A DNA stretch of 64,000 nt, from NCBI RefSeq assembly GCF_005405365.1, contig NZ_BJDX01000004.1:186001-250000 (forward strand). Reading direction: 5' to 3'. This stretch comes from Enterococcus xiangfangensis (GTDB lineage: Bacteria; Bacillota; Bacilli; Lactobacillales; Enterococcaceae). Position numbers and translations under genes: made by a program. Positions 1 through 8,930 of this stretch are shown in pieces (position 1 is the stretch's first letter; every line of letters begins with the position of its first letter). The notes beneath the pieces were generated by a model. The model made no database searches. It saw only the letters and a list, made by a program, of their open reading frames with translations, and was not told the DNA's origin.

Positions 1-108
1 TAAGACATCATCCATGTCAACTACGCGAGCCTCCAGCGCAGCAGCAAGTTCTTTACTAATAGTTGTTTTTCCGGCTCCCATAAAACCGATTAAGACGATT
101 GATTCCAT
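1..108 (-). CDS. aroK: Shikimate kinase (5' part; gene runs off the window)
   Basis: First 36 codons of a minus-strand gene that continues beyond base 1. The start [16 protein letters not shown] carries the P-loop (GFMGAGKTT) typical of shikimate kinase, which phosphorylates shikimate with ATP in the common aromatic pathway. The ATG at 108 overlaps the aroA stop in a TAATG arrangement, so the two genes are probably translationally coupled. It is the last gene of the aro operon visible here. Later motifs cannot be checked because of truncation; the identification rests on the P-loop and the context. Confidence 0.88.
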   Translation of the reverse strand, partial: MESIVLIGFMGAGKTTISKELAAALEARVVDMDDVL

Positions 109-1391
109 TAGACATTCTCCTTTATTAATAAACTCAAGTCAGTAAAAAAGTTCGGATAAGAAATATTGATTGCTTCAGGATTATTCAATTCAACAGTCTC
201 TTCAGTCAATAATGCGGCAATTTGCAGCATCATTCCAATCCGATGATCACCATGACTATCGACAATTCCACCATGCAAAGGTGTTGGCCCGTGAATGATC
301 AGGCCATCTTCCGTCGTCTCGATCTTAGCTCCCAATTTATTCAATTCTTGAGCAGTCGCATCGATTCGATTGGTTTCTTTAACTTTTAATTCTTGCGCAT
401 CAGAAATGATCGTCGTACCAGTTGCTTGCGTTGCCGCTAGAGCAACAATAGGCAATTCATCAATCAAACGCGGAATGATTTCTCCAGAAATCTCTACTGC
501 TTTCAATGCTGCGGATTCGATCAACAGATCTGCGGCTTGATTTTGCGGATCGTAAGCCAACTGCTGGATCTCTCCTCCCATCTCATTCAATACATCCAAG
601 ATTCCCGTACGAGTCGGATTGACTCCGACGTGATTTAACCGCAACTTGCTTTTTGGTAATAGACTAGCCGCCACTAAATAAAAAGCCGCTGAAGAGATAT
701 CTCCTGGGACGGTTACTTCTTGTCCAACCAGCTGTTGACCACCAGAAACGGAGATTTTTTTATCTTCTACTAAAATTTCTCCACCAAATTGTTTGATCAT
801 TTCTTCTGTATGATTGCGAGACTTTTCTTTTTCGATAATCGTCGTTGTTCCTTTTGCTTGCAAAGCCGCAAAGAGAATCGCGGATTTTACTTGAGCGCTT
901 GCGATGGGCATTTCATAAGTAATAGCTGATAACTGGCTGCCTCGAATCTCGATTGGCGGAAATTCACTGCCGGCATTTCCTTGCAAATTCCCCCCCATCG
1001 TTCGTAACGGACCCATGACTCTTTCCATCGGCCGGCGGTTCAATGAAGCATCCCCAGCTATTTTTGATGTAAATGACTGTCCCGCCAAAATTCCCAATAC
1101 TAAACGCATCGTTGTTCCAGAATTTCCAGCATCCAATACTTCTTCAGGTGCTTGTAAATTTTGAAACCCTGCCCCTTCAACAATAATATCTTTTCCGTCA
1201 TCTTGGATCGTGACTCCTAGCGCTTTAAAAACCGCGACAGTACTCAAACAATCCTCTGCTCTTAAGAAGTTATGAATCGTTGTCTTTCCCTGACTGATTG
1301 CTCCAAACATGATACTGCGATGTGAAATTGATTTATCTGCCGGCACTGTCAACATACCGTTTATCCCAGTTTTAGTTCCCAATAATTTCAT
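108..1391 (-). CDS. aroA: 3-phosphoshikimate 1-carboxyvinyltransferase (EPSP synthase)
   Basis: 427 residues, normal length for the family. It joins shikimate-3-phosphate and phosphoenolpyruvate. Visible family motifs: DKSISHRS near residues 19-26, [10 protein letters not shown] near 90, LNRRP near 117, an internal [13 protein letters not shown] and the C-terminal [10 protein letters not shown]. The pattern SGTTMRL with NRRPM looks like the class II form of low-GC Gram-positives rather than the enteric class I form (family knowledge). It lies between tyrA and aroK in the aro operon, with 4 bases between its start and the tyrA stop. Confidence 0.96.
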   Translation of the reverse strand: MKLLGTKTGINGMLTVPADKSISHRSIMFGAISQGKTTIHNFLRAEDCLSTVAVFKALGVTIQDDGKDIIVEGAGFQNLQAPEEVLDAGNSGTTMRLVLGILAGQSFTSKIAGDASLNRRPMERVMGPLRTMGGNLQGNAGSEFPPIEIRGSQLSAITYEMPIASAQVKSAILFAALQAKGTTTIIEKEKSRNHTEEMIKQFGGEILVEDKKISVSGGQQLVGQEVTVPGDISSAAFYLVAASLLPKSKLRLNHVGVNPTRTGILDVLNEMGGEIQQLAYDPQNQAADLLIESAALKAVEISGEIIPRLIDELPIVALAATQATGTTIISDAQELKVKETNRIDATAQELNKLGAKIETTEDGLIIHGPTPLHGGIVDSHGDHRIGMMLQIAALLTEETVELNNPEAINISYPNFFTDLSLLIKENV

Positions 1392-1395
1392 TTGT

Positions 1396-2469
1396 CTAAC
1401 TCCTTCTGCAACAATGAAAATCTGCTTCTTCGATTACCGATTGCCCTTTTTCTAAATCTGTTTGATTTTTAAATGAGAGTTCTAAAACGCCGTAAATATC
1501 TTCACGGGTTTCTTGAATTTTTAAGTTAACGATCGAAATATCTGCCTTACTTAAAAGCGTCATGACTTCTGCAATTGCCCCCGCAGTATCTGGAATATCA
1601 ACGTAAAGATCATAAAATGCTGGAATGACTCCGCGATCTTTTGCAGGTAAGTGATCACGAGAATGTTTTGCTTCGCTAAAAAAATCATAAATCGCGGACT
1701 GATCTTCTTGTATCAAGCTTTCTTGAATCGTTGTTATTTCTTTTTGCCAGTCGTGTAATAAGTCCAATAAGATTGAACGATTCGTTAATAAGATATCTGT
1801 CCACATTTGCGGGTCGGATGAAGCAATCCGAGTAATATCTCGAAACCCACCTGCTGCAAGTTGTGTTGCTCGCGGATAGTCAAGGACCAACTGATCACTC
1901 ATCTTGACTAAACCTGCTGCGACAATATGTGGTAAATGACTTAAAACTCCAACAATCTCATCATGTGATTCAGGCTCAAGCTCTACGAATTTTGCTCGTG
2001 TCGGCTCTAATAGTTTAATTAAAGAGTTTGTTTTGATCCCTTTAGGCGGCGTCAAAATATAGTACGCTTCTTCAAAAAGATTAGGATTTTCTGCTTTAAC
2101 CCCTGATTTGTGAGATCCTGCCATCGGATGTCCGCCGATAAAAGTAAAAGGCAGTGTTTTCGCTAATTCCATCACTTCGTTTTTTGTACTGCCGGTATCA
2201 GTGACAATCACAGATTCTTTCAAGGAAAGTTTTGCTAGTTTATGCAAATATTGCAATGTCGAACGAACGGGTACGGCTAAAATAATGATATCCATCTCAG
2301 GTGCTCTTTCAATAGAAGCGATTTGATCAACTAATCCGACTTCACGAGCAATCTCACAAGTTTCTGATGAATAATCCCAGCCAAACAATTCGATTGTTGG
2401 ATTGTTGATTGCTCTGCAAAGCGAAGCGCCGATCAAGCCAAGTCCCAAGACCATTACTTGCTGTTTCAT
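1396..2469 (-). CDS. tyrA: Prephenate dehydrogenase with C-terminal ACT domain
   Basis: 357 residues from the chosen ATG at 2469 ([16 protein letters not shown]). An in-frame ATG at 2508 would add 13 residues overlapping aroC, and I reject it because the dinucleotide-binding motif GLGLIG must sit at the N terminus and a purine-rich AGGAAGAGGG precedes 2469. The enzyme oxidatively decarboxylates prephenate to 4-hydroxyphenylpyruvate, the tyrosine branch. The last ~65 residues (from [16 protein letters not shown]) look like an ACT domain, which commonly mediates Tyr feedback in Bacillus-type TyrA. Its position in the operon fits Tyr codons in the upstream leader peptide. Confidence 0.94.
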   Translation of the reverse strand: MKQQVMVLGLGLIGASLCRAINNPTIELFGWDYSSETCEIAREVGLVDQIASIERAPEMDIIILAVPVRSTLQYLHKLAKLSLKESVIVTDTGSTKNEVMELAKTLPFTFIGGHPMAGSHKSGVKAENPNLFEEAYYILTPPKGIKTNSLIKLLEPTRAKFVELEPESHDEIVGVLSHLPHIVAAGLVKMSDQLVLDYPRATQLAAGGFRDITRIASSDPQMWTDILLTNRSILLDLLHDWQKEITTIQESLIQEDQSAIYDFFSEAKHSRDHLPAKDRGVIPAFYDLYVDIPDTAGAIAEVMTLLSKADISIVNLKIQETREDIYGVLELSFKNQTDLEKGQSVIEEADFHCCRRS

Positions 2470-2485
2470 AGACGTACCCTCTTCC

Positions 2486-3646
2486 TTAAAAATTTTTGAT
2501 TGTTTCACGGTATCGCGCTACCGCTTGCTGCAAATCATCCATCGTATCAGCTGAAAATTGTTCTAGAAGCTCTTCGGCTAATACTGTAGCAACGACATTT
2601 TCTGCAACGATTGAAGCTGCTGGAACAGCGGTGCTGTCAGACCGTTCCACACTAGCTTTATACGGTTCTTTTGTATCGATGTCGACGCTCATCAGCGGTT
2701 TGTATAACGTTGGGATTGGTTTCATAACACCACGTACGATGATTTGTTCACCGTTTGTCATACCACCTTCAAAACCGCCTAGATGATTGCTTGTACGGCT
2801 GTATCCGTTATCCCAAACAATTTCATCCATAACTTTTGAGCCAGGTTGGCGCGCCGCTTCAAAACCGATACCGAATTCAACCCCTTTGAAGGCATTGATA
2901 CTCAACATAATTTGAGCGATTTTTCCATCTAATTTGCGATCCCATTGAACATAACTACCTAGTCCGGCCGGTACATTATCTGTCCTCACTTCAACAACAC
3001 CACCGATCGTATCCCCGGCTTTTTTTGTTTGATCGATCAATTCTTTGACTGACGCTTCGACCGTTTCATCTACCATGTTAACTTCTGAAACTGCCGTTTT
3101 TTCTTGAATTTCTTTAACACTTAATTTCTCTGGAACAGATGCTTCGATCCCGCCTAATATCACAACGTGACTCGCGATTTCAATATCGACAGCAGCTAAA
3201 ATTTGTTTAGCAATCGCGCCAACAGCCACCCGCATCGTTGTTTCACGAGCAGAAGAACGTTCCAAGACATTTCTCAAGTCGTTGTGCTGATATTTCATTC
3301 CGCCGACAAGATCGGCATGACCTGGACGTGGTTTTGCAACCCGACGTAATTTCTGATCTTTTTCTGATACTGCTTCAACCGACATGACTTTCTGCCAGTT
3401 TTTCCAATCGCGGTTTTCAACGATTAGAGTAATTGGCGAGCCCAATGTTTTGTCGTGACGTACCCCAGAGGTGATTCGTACTTGATCCTTTTCGATTTTC
3501 ATCCGTCCACCGCGGCCATAACCGCCTTGTCTTCTCGCTAATTCATGATTGATCGCGTCGATCGAAAGTGTCAAACCTGCTGGGACCCCTTCAATAATCG
3601 TCGTAAGTTCTGGTCCGTGTGATTCTCCAGCTGTTAAGTAACGCAT
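2486..3646 (-). CDS. aroC: Chorismate synthase
   Basis: 386 residues, full length. Begins [15 protein letters not shown] with the family GESHG signature; further signatures are [13 protein letters not shown] and [15 protein letters not shown]. It converts EPSP to chorismate and needs reduced FMN; in Firmicutes this reductant usually comes from a separate flavin reductase, which is not in this operon. Starts 3 bases after the aroB stop on the same strand. The gene sits between aroB and tyrA, so the operon is not in pathway order. Confidence 0.97.
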   Translation of the reverse strand: MRYLTAGESHGPELTTIIEGVPAGLTLSIDAINHELARRQGGYGRGGRMKIEKDQVRITSGVRHDKTLGSPITLIVENRDWKNWQKVMSVEAVSEKDQKLRRVAKPRPGHADLVGGMKYQHNDLRNVLERSSARETTMRVAVGAIAKQILAAVDIEIASHVVILGGIEASVPEKLSVKEIQEKTAVSEVNMVDETVEASVKELIDQTKKAGDTIGGVVEVRTDNVPAGLGSYVQWDRKLDGKIAQIMLSINAFKGVEFGIGFEAARQPGSKVMDEIVWDNGYSRTSNHLGGFEGGMTNGEQIIVRGVMKPIPTLYKPLMSVDIDTKEPYKASVERSDSTAVPAASIVAENVVATVLAEELLEQFSADTMDDLQQAVARYRETIKNF

Positions 3647-3649
3647 AAG

Positions 3650-4708
3650 CTACTTCCCTTCTATTAAAAAGTCTTGGATTTCGGTCAACTTAATTTTTTG
3701 AATGTACGCTTTGCCGATTTCCTTCAGCACGACGATATTTAAACTATTTCCGCGTGCTTTTTTATCATGTGTGATTGCCGTATAAAATTTCTCAGCTTCC
3801 CAAGGTTGGTAATCTGTGGGCAATTGATACTTTTGATTCATCTGTGTGATTGCTGCTGTGATTCCTTTTGGAGAAAGCTGTTTTTTTTCAGCTGTTTGCG
3901 ATATTTTTATCATTCCGATTGCTACAGCTTCGCCATGACTGACTTTTCCGTATCCAGCAGTATTTTCGATTGCGTGTCCGATCGTATGGCCAAAATTCAA
4001 CAATAACCGAGCACCGTTATCAAATTCATCTGCTTCTACTGCCATTTTTTTAACGTGCAAAGCTTTTGAAATAATCCTTTCACTGTGAGCCAAAAGATCT
4101 TGGACTCCTGTTAGCTTCTCAAGGTCTTGCCACAATGAAATATCGCTGATCGCCCCGCATTTGATGATTTCTGCGATTCCTTCGCGAACACGAAGTTCAG
4201 GCAATGTATTTAGTGTTTCTGGATCGATCAATACACCATCGGGTTGGGCAAACGTACCGATCATATTTTTTGCCTTGCTTGAATTTACTGCAGTTTTCCC
4301 ACCGATACTCGAATCAACTTGCGCCAATAGTGATGTCGGTATTTGAACAAAGGCGATCCCTCGCATATAGGTTGAGGCAACAAAACTAGCCAAGTCGCCA
4401 ACGACACCACCGCCTAAAGCAATGATCGCGTCGCTGCGGGTAAATTGTTGATCTGCCAAGAAATCATAAAGATTGTTTGCCATCGTCAATGATTTACTAC
4501 TTTCACCTGCTGGAACAACATAGTGACAAACCTCATAATCAGCTAATTGTTGCTGGATTTTGTCGCCGTAAATCGGAAATACGTGGTCATCGCTGATGAT
4601 CGCGATTTTTTTATTTTGCCAAAGCGTCGCGATCCACTCATCGACAGAATCCAACGCGTGGCGTTTTACAATGATTTCGTAGCTTTTTTCTGATAAAACA
4701 ATTTCCAT
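3650..4708 (-). CDS. aroB: 3-dehydroquinate synthase
   Basis: 352 residues. It closes DAHP to 3-dehydroquinate using NAD and a metal. Visible: the NAD-binding GGGVVGDLASFVASTYMRG segment near residue 100, PTSLLAQVDSSIGGKTAVN, and metal-ligand histidines in LLNFGHTIGHAIE and HGEAVAIGM. A strong AGGAGGAACAG ribosome site precedes the ATG. About 144 bases separate it from the upstream DAHP synthase gene, the only real gap in the operon; that gap holds an 8-bp inverted repeat but no terminator U-run. Confidence 0.96.
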   Translation of the reverse strand: MEIVLSEKSYEIIVKRHALDSVDEWIATLWQNKKIAIISDDHVFPIYGDKIQQQLADYEVCHYVVPAGESSKSLTMANNLYDFLADQQFTRSDAIIALGGGVVGDLASFVASTYMRGIAFVQIPTSLLAQVDSSIGGKTAVNSSKAKNMIGTFAQPDGVLIDPETLNTLPELRVREGIAEIIKCGAISDISLWQDLEKLTGVQDLLAHSERIISKALHVKKMAVEADEFDNGARLLLNFGHTIGHAIENTAGYGKVSHGEAVAIGMIKISQTAEKKQLSPKGITAAITQMNQKYQLPTDYQPWEAEKFYTAITHDKKARGNSLNIVVLKEIGKAYIQKIKLTEIQDFLIEGK

Positions 4709-4852
4709 GACCTGTTCCTCCTGTTTCGTATCTATCCCTTGTTCTTCAAAAAATATGAAGAAATTTTTTTCTGATAATCGCCAGACTTAGCTTAGTAGAT
4801 TTCGATTTCCACAATAACCTAAGTCTAGCAAAAAGCAGAACAATTATTTTAT

Positions 4853-5893
4853 TTAAATAAATGAAGGTTCACTCGTTAATTCATTAATTTTTTTCATCGC
4901 TTCAACCATGATTTCAACTTCGCTCATCATTTTTAGGTAGTTTTTCTCATTTAATGACTGTTCACCATCAGACCAAGCGTGTAATGGATCGGGATGGATC
5001 TCAACGATCATTCCGTCAGCGCCGCTGGCAACCCCTGATCGTGCCATCGGTCCGACAAGGTCCCAAACACCAGTACCGTGACTTGGGTCAACGATTATTG
5101 GGAAGTGGCTCAATTTCTTGATTAATGGAACTGCACTTAAATCGAAAGTATTACGAGTCGCTGTTTCGTAAGTGCGAATCCCACGTTCGATGAAAATGAT
5201 TTTTGAGTTGCCTTGTACTGCAATGTATTCAGCCGCATTCAACCATTCTTGGATTGTGCCTGAGATTCCGCGTTTCAAGCCGATTGGTTTTCCTGTTTTA
5301 CCAACTGCTTCCAACAAGCGGAAGTTTTGCATGTTGCGTGCACCGATTTGGATAATATCTGCGTATTCACAAACAACGTCGATATGCGCTTCATCCATCA
5401 CTTCAGTAATTACTTTCAAACCGTGAGCATCCGCGGCTTTACGCATAATTTTCAATCCTTCTTCGCCTAATCCTTGGAAAGCGTATGGTGAAGTCCGTGG
5501 TTTGTAAGCCCCGCCACGTAAAATTTTTGCTCCGCCGGCTTTAGCCATGCGTGCAGTTTCCATAATTTGTTCTTCGCCTTCGACAGAACAAGGGCCTGCC
5601 ATTGTTACAAAACTACCGTCGCCGATTTTTACGCCATCAACATCAACAACTGTATCTTGAGGATGGAACTCTCTTGAAGTGAGTTTGTACGTATTTGAGA
5701 TAGCAACTGCCCGCTCAACAACACTGTATGCTTGAAACGGAACATTTTGAATAATTTTTGGATCTCCGAGTAATCCTAATACTAACCGATCTTTCCCGCG
5801 ATTGATTTGAACGCCCAATCCTTCTTCTTCAATCCGTGATAAAATAGGTGACAATTCTGATTCTTTAATTCCTTTTTTTATAATTAAAATCAT
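4853..5893 (-). CDS. aroF: DAHP synthase, type 1-beta with N-terminal ferredoxin-like regulatory domain
   Basis: 346 residues from the ATG at 5893 (MILIIKKGIKE), preceded by AGGAAG at 8 bases; the in-frame ATG at 5911 has no ribosome site. The first ~70 residues match the small ferredoxin-like domain that in Thermotoga-type enzymes binds Phe/Tyr for feedback inhibition (family knowledge). The catalytic barrel follows, with AGPCSVEGEEQI, RGGAYKPRTSPYAFQGLG, GARNMQNF and DPSHGTG. It catalyses the first step of the aromatic pathway. No chorismate mutase domain is visible at the N terminus. Confidence 0.94.
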   Translation of the reverse strand: MILIIKKGIKESELSPILSRIEEEGLGVQINRGKDRLVLGLLGDPKIIQNVPFQAYSVVERAVAISNTYKLTSREFHPQDTVVDVDGVKIGDGSFVTMAGPCSVEGEEQIMETARMAKAGGAKILRGGAYKPRTSPYAFQGLGEEGLKIMRKAADAHGLKVITEVMDEAHIDVVCEYADIIQIGARNMQNFRLLEAVGKTGKPIGLKRGISGTIQEWLNAAEYIAVQGNSKIIFIERGIRTYETATRNTFDLSAVPLIKKLSHFPIIVDPSHGTGVWDLVGPMARSGVASGADGMIVEIHPDPLHAWSDGEQSLNEKNYLKMMSEVEIMVEAMKKINELTSEPSFI

Positions 5894-5914
5894 GCGAATA
5901 ACTTCCTTCATTTT

Positions 5915-6793
5915 TTATTTTTTAATTGCATCTTCCAATAACGGTTGGATCATCTCTACTGGCATTTCCTTGCCTGTCCATAATCTAAAAGCGGCGGCTC
6001 CTTGATAAAGCAGCATTCCTAAGCCATTAACTGCGGTTGCTCCAGCTGCTTTAGCTGCTTTTAGAAGTTTGGTCTCGCCAGGGTGATAAATTACATCAAA
6101 TACGGGTAAATCTTTTCTTAACAATGATTCATTCGGTAATGGCATTTGATCTATATTTGGCGCCATCCCAATCCTAGTTGCATTGATTAATAAACTACTT
6201 GCTGCTAAAGATTCGGATAATTGCTGTTCGTCAGCCAAATCGTGTAGTTGGATTTGACAGTTGGTTTCTTCAGCGATCAGCGCAAGTTTTGGTTCGATTT
6301 TTTGATAAAAGTCATCTTTGATATTGAAAACATCGATGGCTTGTACTCCGTCGATCGCCGCTTGTGTAATAATTGCTGTCGCGGCACCACCAGCTCCAAG
6401 AATCGTCATTCTTTTGCCAATGATCTCAATCCCGTTTTGTTTTAGACTCTCCATACAGCCAATACCGTCTGTAATATGTCCGATCAACTTACCATCTTGA
6501 TTCACAATCGTATTGATTGCTCCGATTAGCCGGGCTGCTTGACTCAGCTCATCAACATATTTGACAGCTTCCATCTTGTGAGGCATCGATAAATTGATTC
6601 CCAACATTTCAAGATCACGAATCGCTTGAATACTTTCAGCTAATCTTTCCGGCTGAACGTCAAAACTTAGATAGACTGCATCGACCCCCGTCGCTTTAAA
6701 TGATGTCGTATGCATCATTGGCGAAAAGCTGTGTCTTGCTGGTAAAGCATACAAGCCGGCTAACCGCGTCTTTCCTGAAATTTCGTTTTCCAT
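5915..6793 (-). CDS. aroE: Shikimate dehydrogenase (first gene of the aro operon)
   Basis: 292 residues, usual length. Substrate-binding motif HSFSPMMHT near residue 20, INLSMPHK with the catalytic Lys near 80, NADP-binding GAGGAATAI near 135, and the C-terminal NGLGMLLYQGAAAF. It reduces 3-dehydroshikimate to shikimate. AAGGAG precedes the ATG by a normal distance. It is the first structural gene after the leader attenuator at 6847-7079. aroD (dehydroquinate dehydratase) is absent from this operon and must be elsewhere. Confidence 0.96.
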   Translation of the reverse strand: MENEISGKTRLAGLYALPARHSFSPMMHTTSFKATGVDAVYLSFDVQPERLAESIQAIRDLEMLGINLSMPHKMEAVKYVDELSQAARLIGAINTIVNQDGKLIGHITDGIGCMESLKQNGIEIIGKRMTILGAGGAATAIITQAAIDGVQAIDVFNIKDDFYQKIEPKLALIAEETNCQIQLHDLADEQQLSESLAASSLLINATRIGMAPNIDQMPLPNESLLRKDLPVFDVIYHPGETKLLKAAKAAGATAVNGLGMLLYQGAAAFRLWTGKEMPVEMIQPLLEDAIKK

Positions 6794-6846
6794 CTTTCCT
6801 CACTCCTTCTTATAATAATCAACCTTCAATCCGTATTTTAAATATG

Positions 6847-7016
6847 AAAAAGGCTCATTGTAGAAAATCTACAATGAGCCTAATCTCTCCAAAAAAGATT
6901 CCAAAGAAAAAGCCACTATAGATTTTCATCTATGTGGCATTAAGTCATACTTAATATCTCTAGCCATCATAGATACAAACTGGTGTCGTCTGCATCCATG
7001 AATCATGAATACAAAC
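6847..7016 (-). promoter_or_regulatory. Aromatic (Tyr/Phe) attenuator: seven-segment alternative-hairpin RNA leader with two terminators
   Basis: Read on the minus strand after the leader peptide stop. Segment 1 is 7016-7004, 2 is 7000-6988, 3 is 6980-6968 (extending to 6963), 4 is 6938-6928, 5 is 6923-6912, 6 is 6881-6868, 7 is 6864-6851. Segments 1 and 3 are near copies (11 of 13 bases) and each can pair with all 13 bases of 2, allowing G-U. 3 also pairs with 4. 4:5 is a terminator hairpin with a U5 run. 5 pairs over 10 bases with 6. 6:7 is a 14-bp terminator stem with a U run. Two exclusive states result: 1:2/3:4/5:6 (readthrough) or 2:3/4:5/6:7 (termination). The pairing is seen in the sequence; the switching is inferred. 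No T-box motif is present. Confidence 0.82.
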
Positions 7017-7079
7017 CTATCTAAAATAGCTAAAGTAATAATTATTCAGTTGTGTGTGCGTACTCTTATTCTTATTCAT
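7017..7079 (-). CDS. Leader peptide of the aro operon, Tyr/Phe-rich (20 aa)
   Basis: A 20-codon ORF, start ATG at 7079-7077, stop TAG at 7019-7017, preceded by GGAG at normal spacing. It begins about 30 bases after the predicted transcription start. The C-terminal half is QLNNYYFSYFR, with three Tyr and two Phe codons in six consecutive positions just before the stop. The RNA switch starts one base after the stop. This is the classical layout of a transcription-attenuation leader peptide, in which ribosome stalling on scarce Tyr-tRNA or Phe-tRNA would control downstream hairpins. Translation itself is predicted, not shown. Confidence 0.8.
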   Translation of the reverse strand: MNKNKSTHTQLNNYYFSYFR

Positions 7080-7115
7080 AAAGATCGCTCCAAACTGTGA
7101 TTTAAGATTGAACTT

Positions 7116-7144
7116 AGTATAGGATTGTTTATAAAATAAGTCAA
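7116..7144 (-). promoter_or_regulatory. Sigma-A-type promoter of the aro operon
   Basis: TTGACT at 7144-7139 and TATACT at 7121-7116 on the minus strand, 17 bases apart. The expected start near 7109 gives a leader of about 30 bases before the leader peptide ATG. I see no clear terminator between trpZ (ends 7179) and this promoter, so some readthrough from the transporter operon into aro is possible. Confidence 0.75.
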
Positions 7145-7178
7145 CCTATTTTTTTAGTTTTCTGTAAATTTTTTTTAT

Positions 7179-7961
7179 TTACATCACTTCGACTGCTGGA
7201 TCACTTTCTTCAAAAAGCAAAAACAGATCAGTCAGTGTCAGTTGTTTTTTCGCTTCGCCGCGGATATCTTTGATGATTTCCCCTTTTTCCATCACGACCA
7301 CTCGATCGCCATAATGCAAGGCATCTTCCATTTTATGCGTGACCATCAAACACGTCAGCTTTTCTTCTTTGATCCGCTGATCCGTTAATTTCATCAATTG
7401 CTTAGCAGTTTTGGGATCAAGTGCGGCTGTATGTTCATCCAATAATAATAAATCTGGTTGAGTGATCGTTGCCATCAGCAGACTCAGCGCTTGTCTTTGG
7501 CCACCGGAAAGAGAGCCAGTCGGCGTATCAAGCTGCTTTTCTAAGCCATTGCCAGTCAAGCGGCACAATTCGCGATACAATTCCTTTTTTTGATTGAGTT
7601 GGCGTTGACGCAAACGACGCTTTTGTCCGCGTTTTTCAGCCAATCCTAAATTTTCAGCGACTGTCAGCCGTGGCGCAGTCCCCATTTTAGGATCTTGAAA
7701 TACGCGTGCGATCGAAGAAGCTCGTTGTTCTTCAGAAAGTTTGGTCAAATCTTTGCCCATTACCGAGATCGTTCCGCTATCTAATTGCAAGCTGCCGGAG
7801 ATACTATTGAAGAGCGTGCTTTTCCCTGCCCCATTCCCCCCTAAAACAGTGACAAATTCACCAGGTGCAATCGTTAAATCTACCTGATTCAAAATTTTAC
7901 GTTTATCATTTATACCATTGTTGATCGTTTTACTAGCCTGTTTTACTTCTAAGGCATTCAT
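7179..7961 (-). CDS. trpZ: ABC transporter ATPase, predicted tryptophan uptake
   Basis: 260 residues from ATG 7961 (MNALEVKQASK), which has AGGAG 8 bases upstream; an earlier in-frame ATG at 8009 lacks a ribosome site. Walker A GGNGAGKST, signature LSGGQ, Walker B LLLLDEHTAALD and the H-loop MVTHKMED are all intact, so it should hydrolyse ATP to drive the permease encoded upstream. Substrate specificity is inferred from the shared leader with two Trp codons and from the TrpX-type binding protein. It is the third and last gene of the operon. Confidence 0.88.
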   Translation of the reverse strand: MNALEVKQASKTINNGINDKRKILNQVDLTIAPGEFVTVLGGNGAGKSTLFNSISGSLQLDSGTISVMGKDLTKLSEEQRASSIARVFQDPKMGTAPRLTVAENLGLAEKRGQKRRLRQRQLNQKKELYRELCRLTGNGLEKQLDTPTGSLSGGQRQALSLLMATITQPDLLLLDEHTAALDPKTAKQLMKLTDQRIKEEKLTCLMVTHKMEDALHYGDRVVVMEKGEIIKDIRGEAKKQLTLTDLFLLFEESDPAVEVM

Positions 7962-8029
7962 GAGCGCACTCCTTCTATATAATGACATCATTTCGTTTAA
8001 AAGATTCACTGATTAATCAGCTGGCTATG

Positions 8030-8926
8030 CTAATGTGACTTGCTGCCTGCATTTTTTTCTAGTCCTGTTTTCAAATTCAGCGCTTCTTTTAAGCGTGGGA
8101 TCATCAAACACAAGGCTAAGATGATCGATGAGAAGATCTTCAAATAGGTCGTATCCAAACCGACTTTGATAATGATCAAGATCAGTAATTGATAGATGAT
8201 ACTGCCTAAAACAATCGCGACTAATCGCTCAACAAAAGTAACTTCCCCATAAAGGACTTCGCCGATAATGATCGAAGCAAGTCCAATCACGATCACACCA
8301 ACACCTTTGCCGATATCAGCGTAACCGTCATTTTGAGCAATCAAAGCCCCTGACAATGCGATGACTCCATTAGATAGTGTCAAGCCGATGACTTTCATCC
8401 GATCAGTATTGATACCAATCGAACGAGCCATATTTTCATTATCCCCTGTTGCAATATATGCTTGCCCAAAATCAGTGAAAAAGAAGAACAGCAACAAAGC
8501 GATAATAATCAAAATCGCGATTAAACCTAACAAAACAATATCAAAATGGTCCGGTAAGTTTAAGTTAGTAAAGAAATCTTGTATCTTTGGTTGTTTCAAT
8601 AAAGAAAGGTTGGGTGTTTTCATAATGAACAACATCACTGAATTCAACCCTGACATCACGAGAATTCCAGCTAAAATGACCGGGATCTTCCCTTTAGTAT
8701 AAAGTATTCCTGTAATAAAGCCTGCACACATTCCTGCAAAGATCCCTAGAAGGGTCGCAAGAATCGGCGACACACCGTTGGTAATAGCTGTGACACAGAC
8801 TGCACCGCCTAATGGAAAGGATCCCTCTGTTGTCATATCAGGAAAATTTAGAATGCGATACGTCATAAAGATCCCTAATCCTAAAATCCCCCATAAAAAA
8901 CCTTGTCCTATCGCTGAAATTACCAT
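8030..8926 (-). CDS. trpY: ABC transporter permease, predicted tryptophan uptake
   Basis: 298 residues, very hydrophobic, with about eight or nine membrane segments. It resembles the branched-chain-type/PF02653 permease family that partners with PF04392 binding proteins. The N terminus MVISAIGQGFLWGILGLGIF begins directly with a membrane helix; the tail NLKTGLEKNAGSKSH is hydrophilic. AGGAG precedes the start by a normal spacing. It lies 4 bases after trpX, so the genes are cotranscribed. A single permease gene implies a homodimer in the complex. Confidence 0.86.
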   Translation of the reverse strand: MVISAIGQGFLWGILGLGIFMTYRILNFPDMTTEGSFPLGGAVCVTAITNGVSPILATLLGIFAGMCAGFITGILYTKGKIPVILAGILVMSGLNSVMLFIMKTPNLSLLKQPKIQDFFTNLNLPDHFDIVLLGLIAILIIIALLLFFFFTDFGQAYIATGDNENMARSIGINTDRMKVIGLTLSNGVIALSGALIAQNDGYADIGKGVGVIVIGLASIIIGEVLYGEVTFVERLVAIVLGSIIYQLLILIIIKVGLDTTYLKIFSSIILALCLMIPRLKEALNLKTGLEKNAGSKSH

Positions 8927-8930
8927 TTGA

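Noticed and set aside
4783..4826. Terminator between aroF and aroB
   Set aside because: Short stem, long loop and no U-run; retained only as an unexplained inverted repeat.
6847..7144. Possible T-box or other known riboswitch in the aro leader
   Set aside because: No GGTGGNACCGCG core anywhere in the leader, and the complementarity pattern with a leader peptide explains it better. The same holds for 9978-10259.
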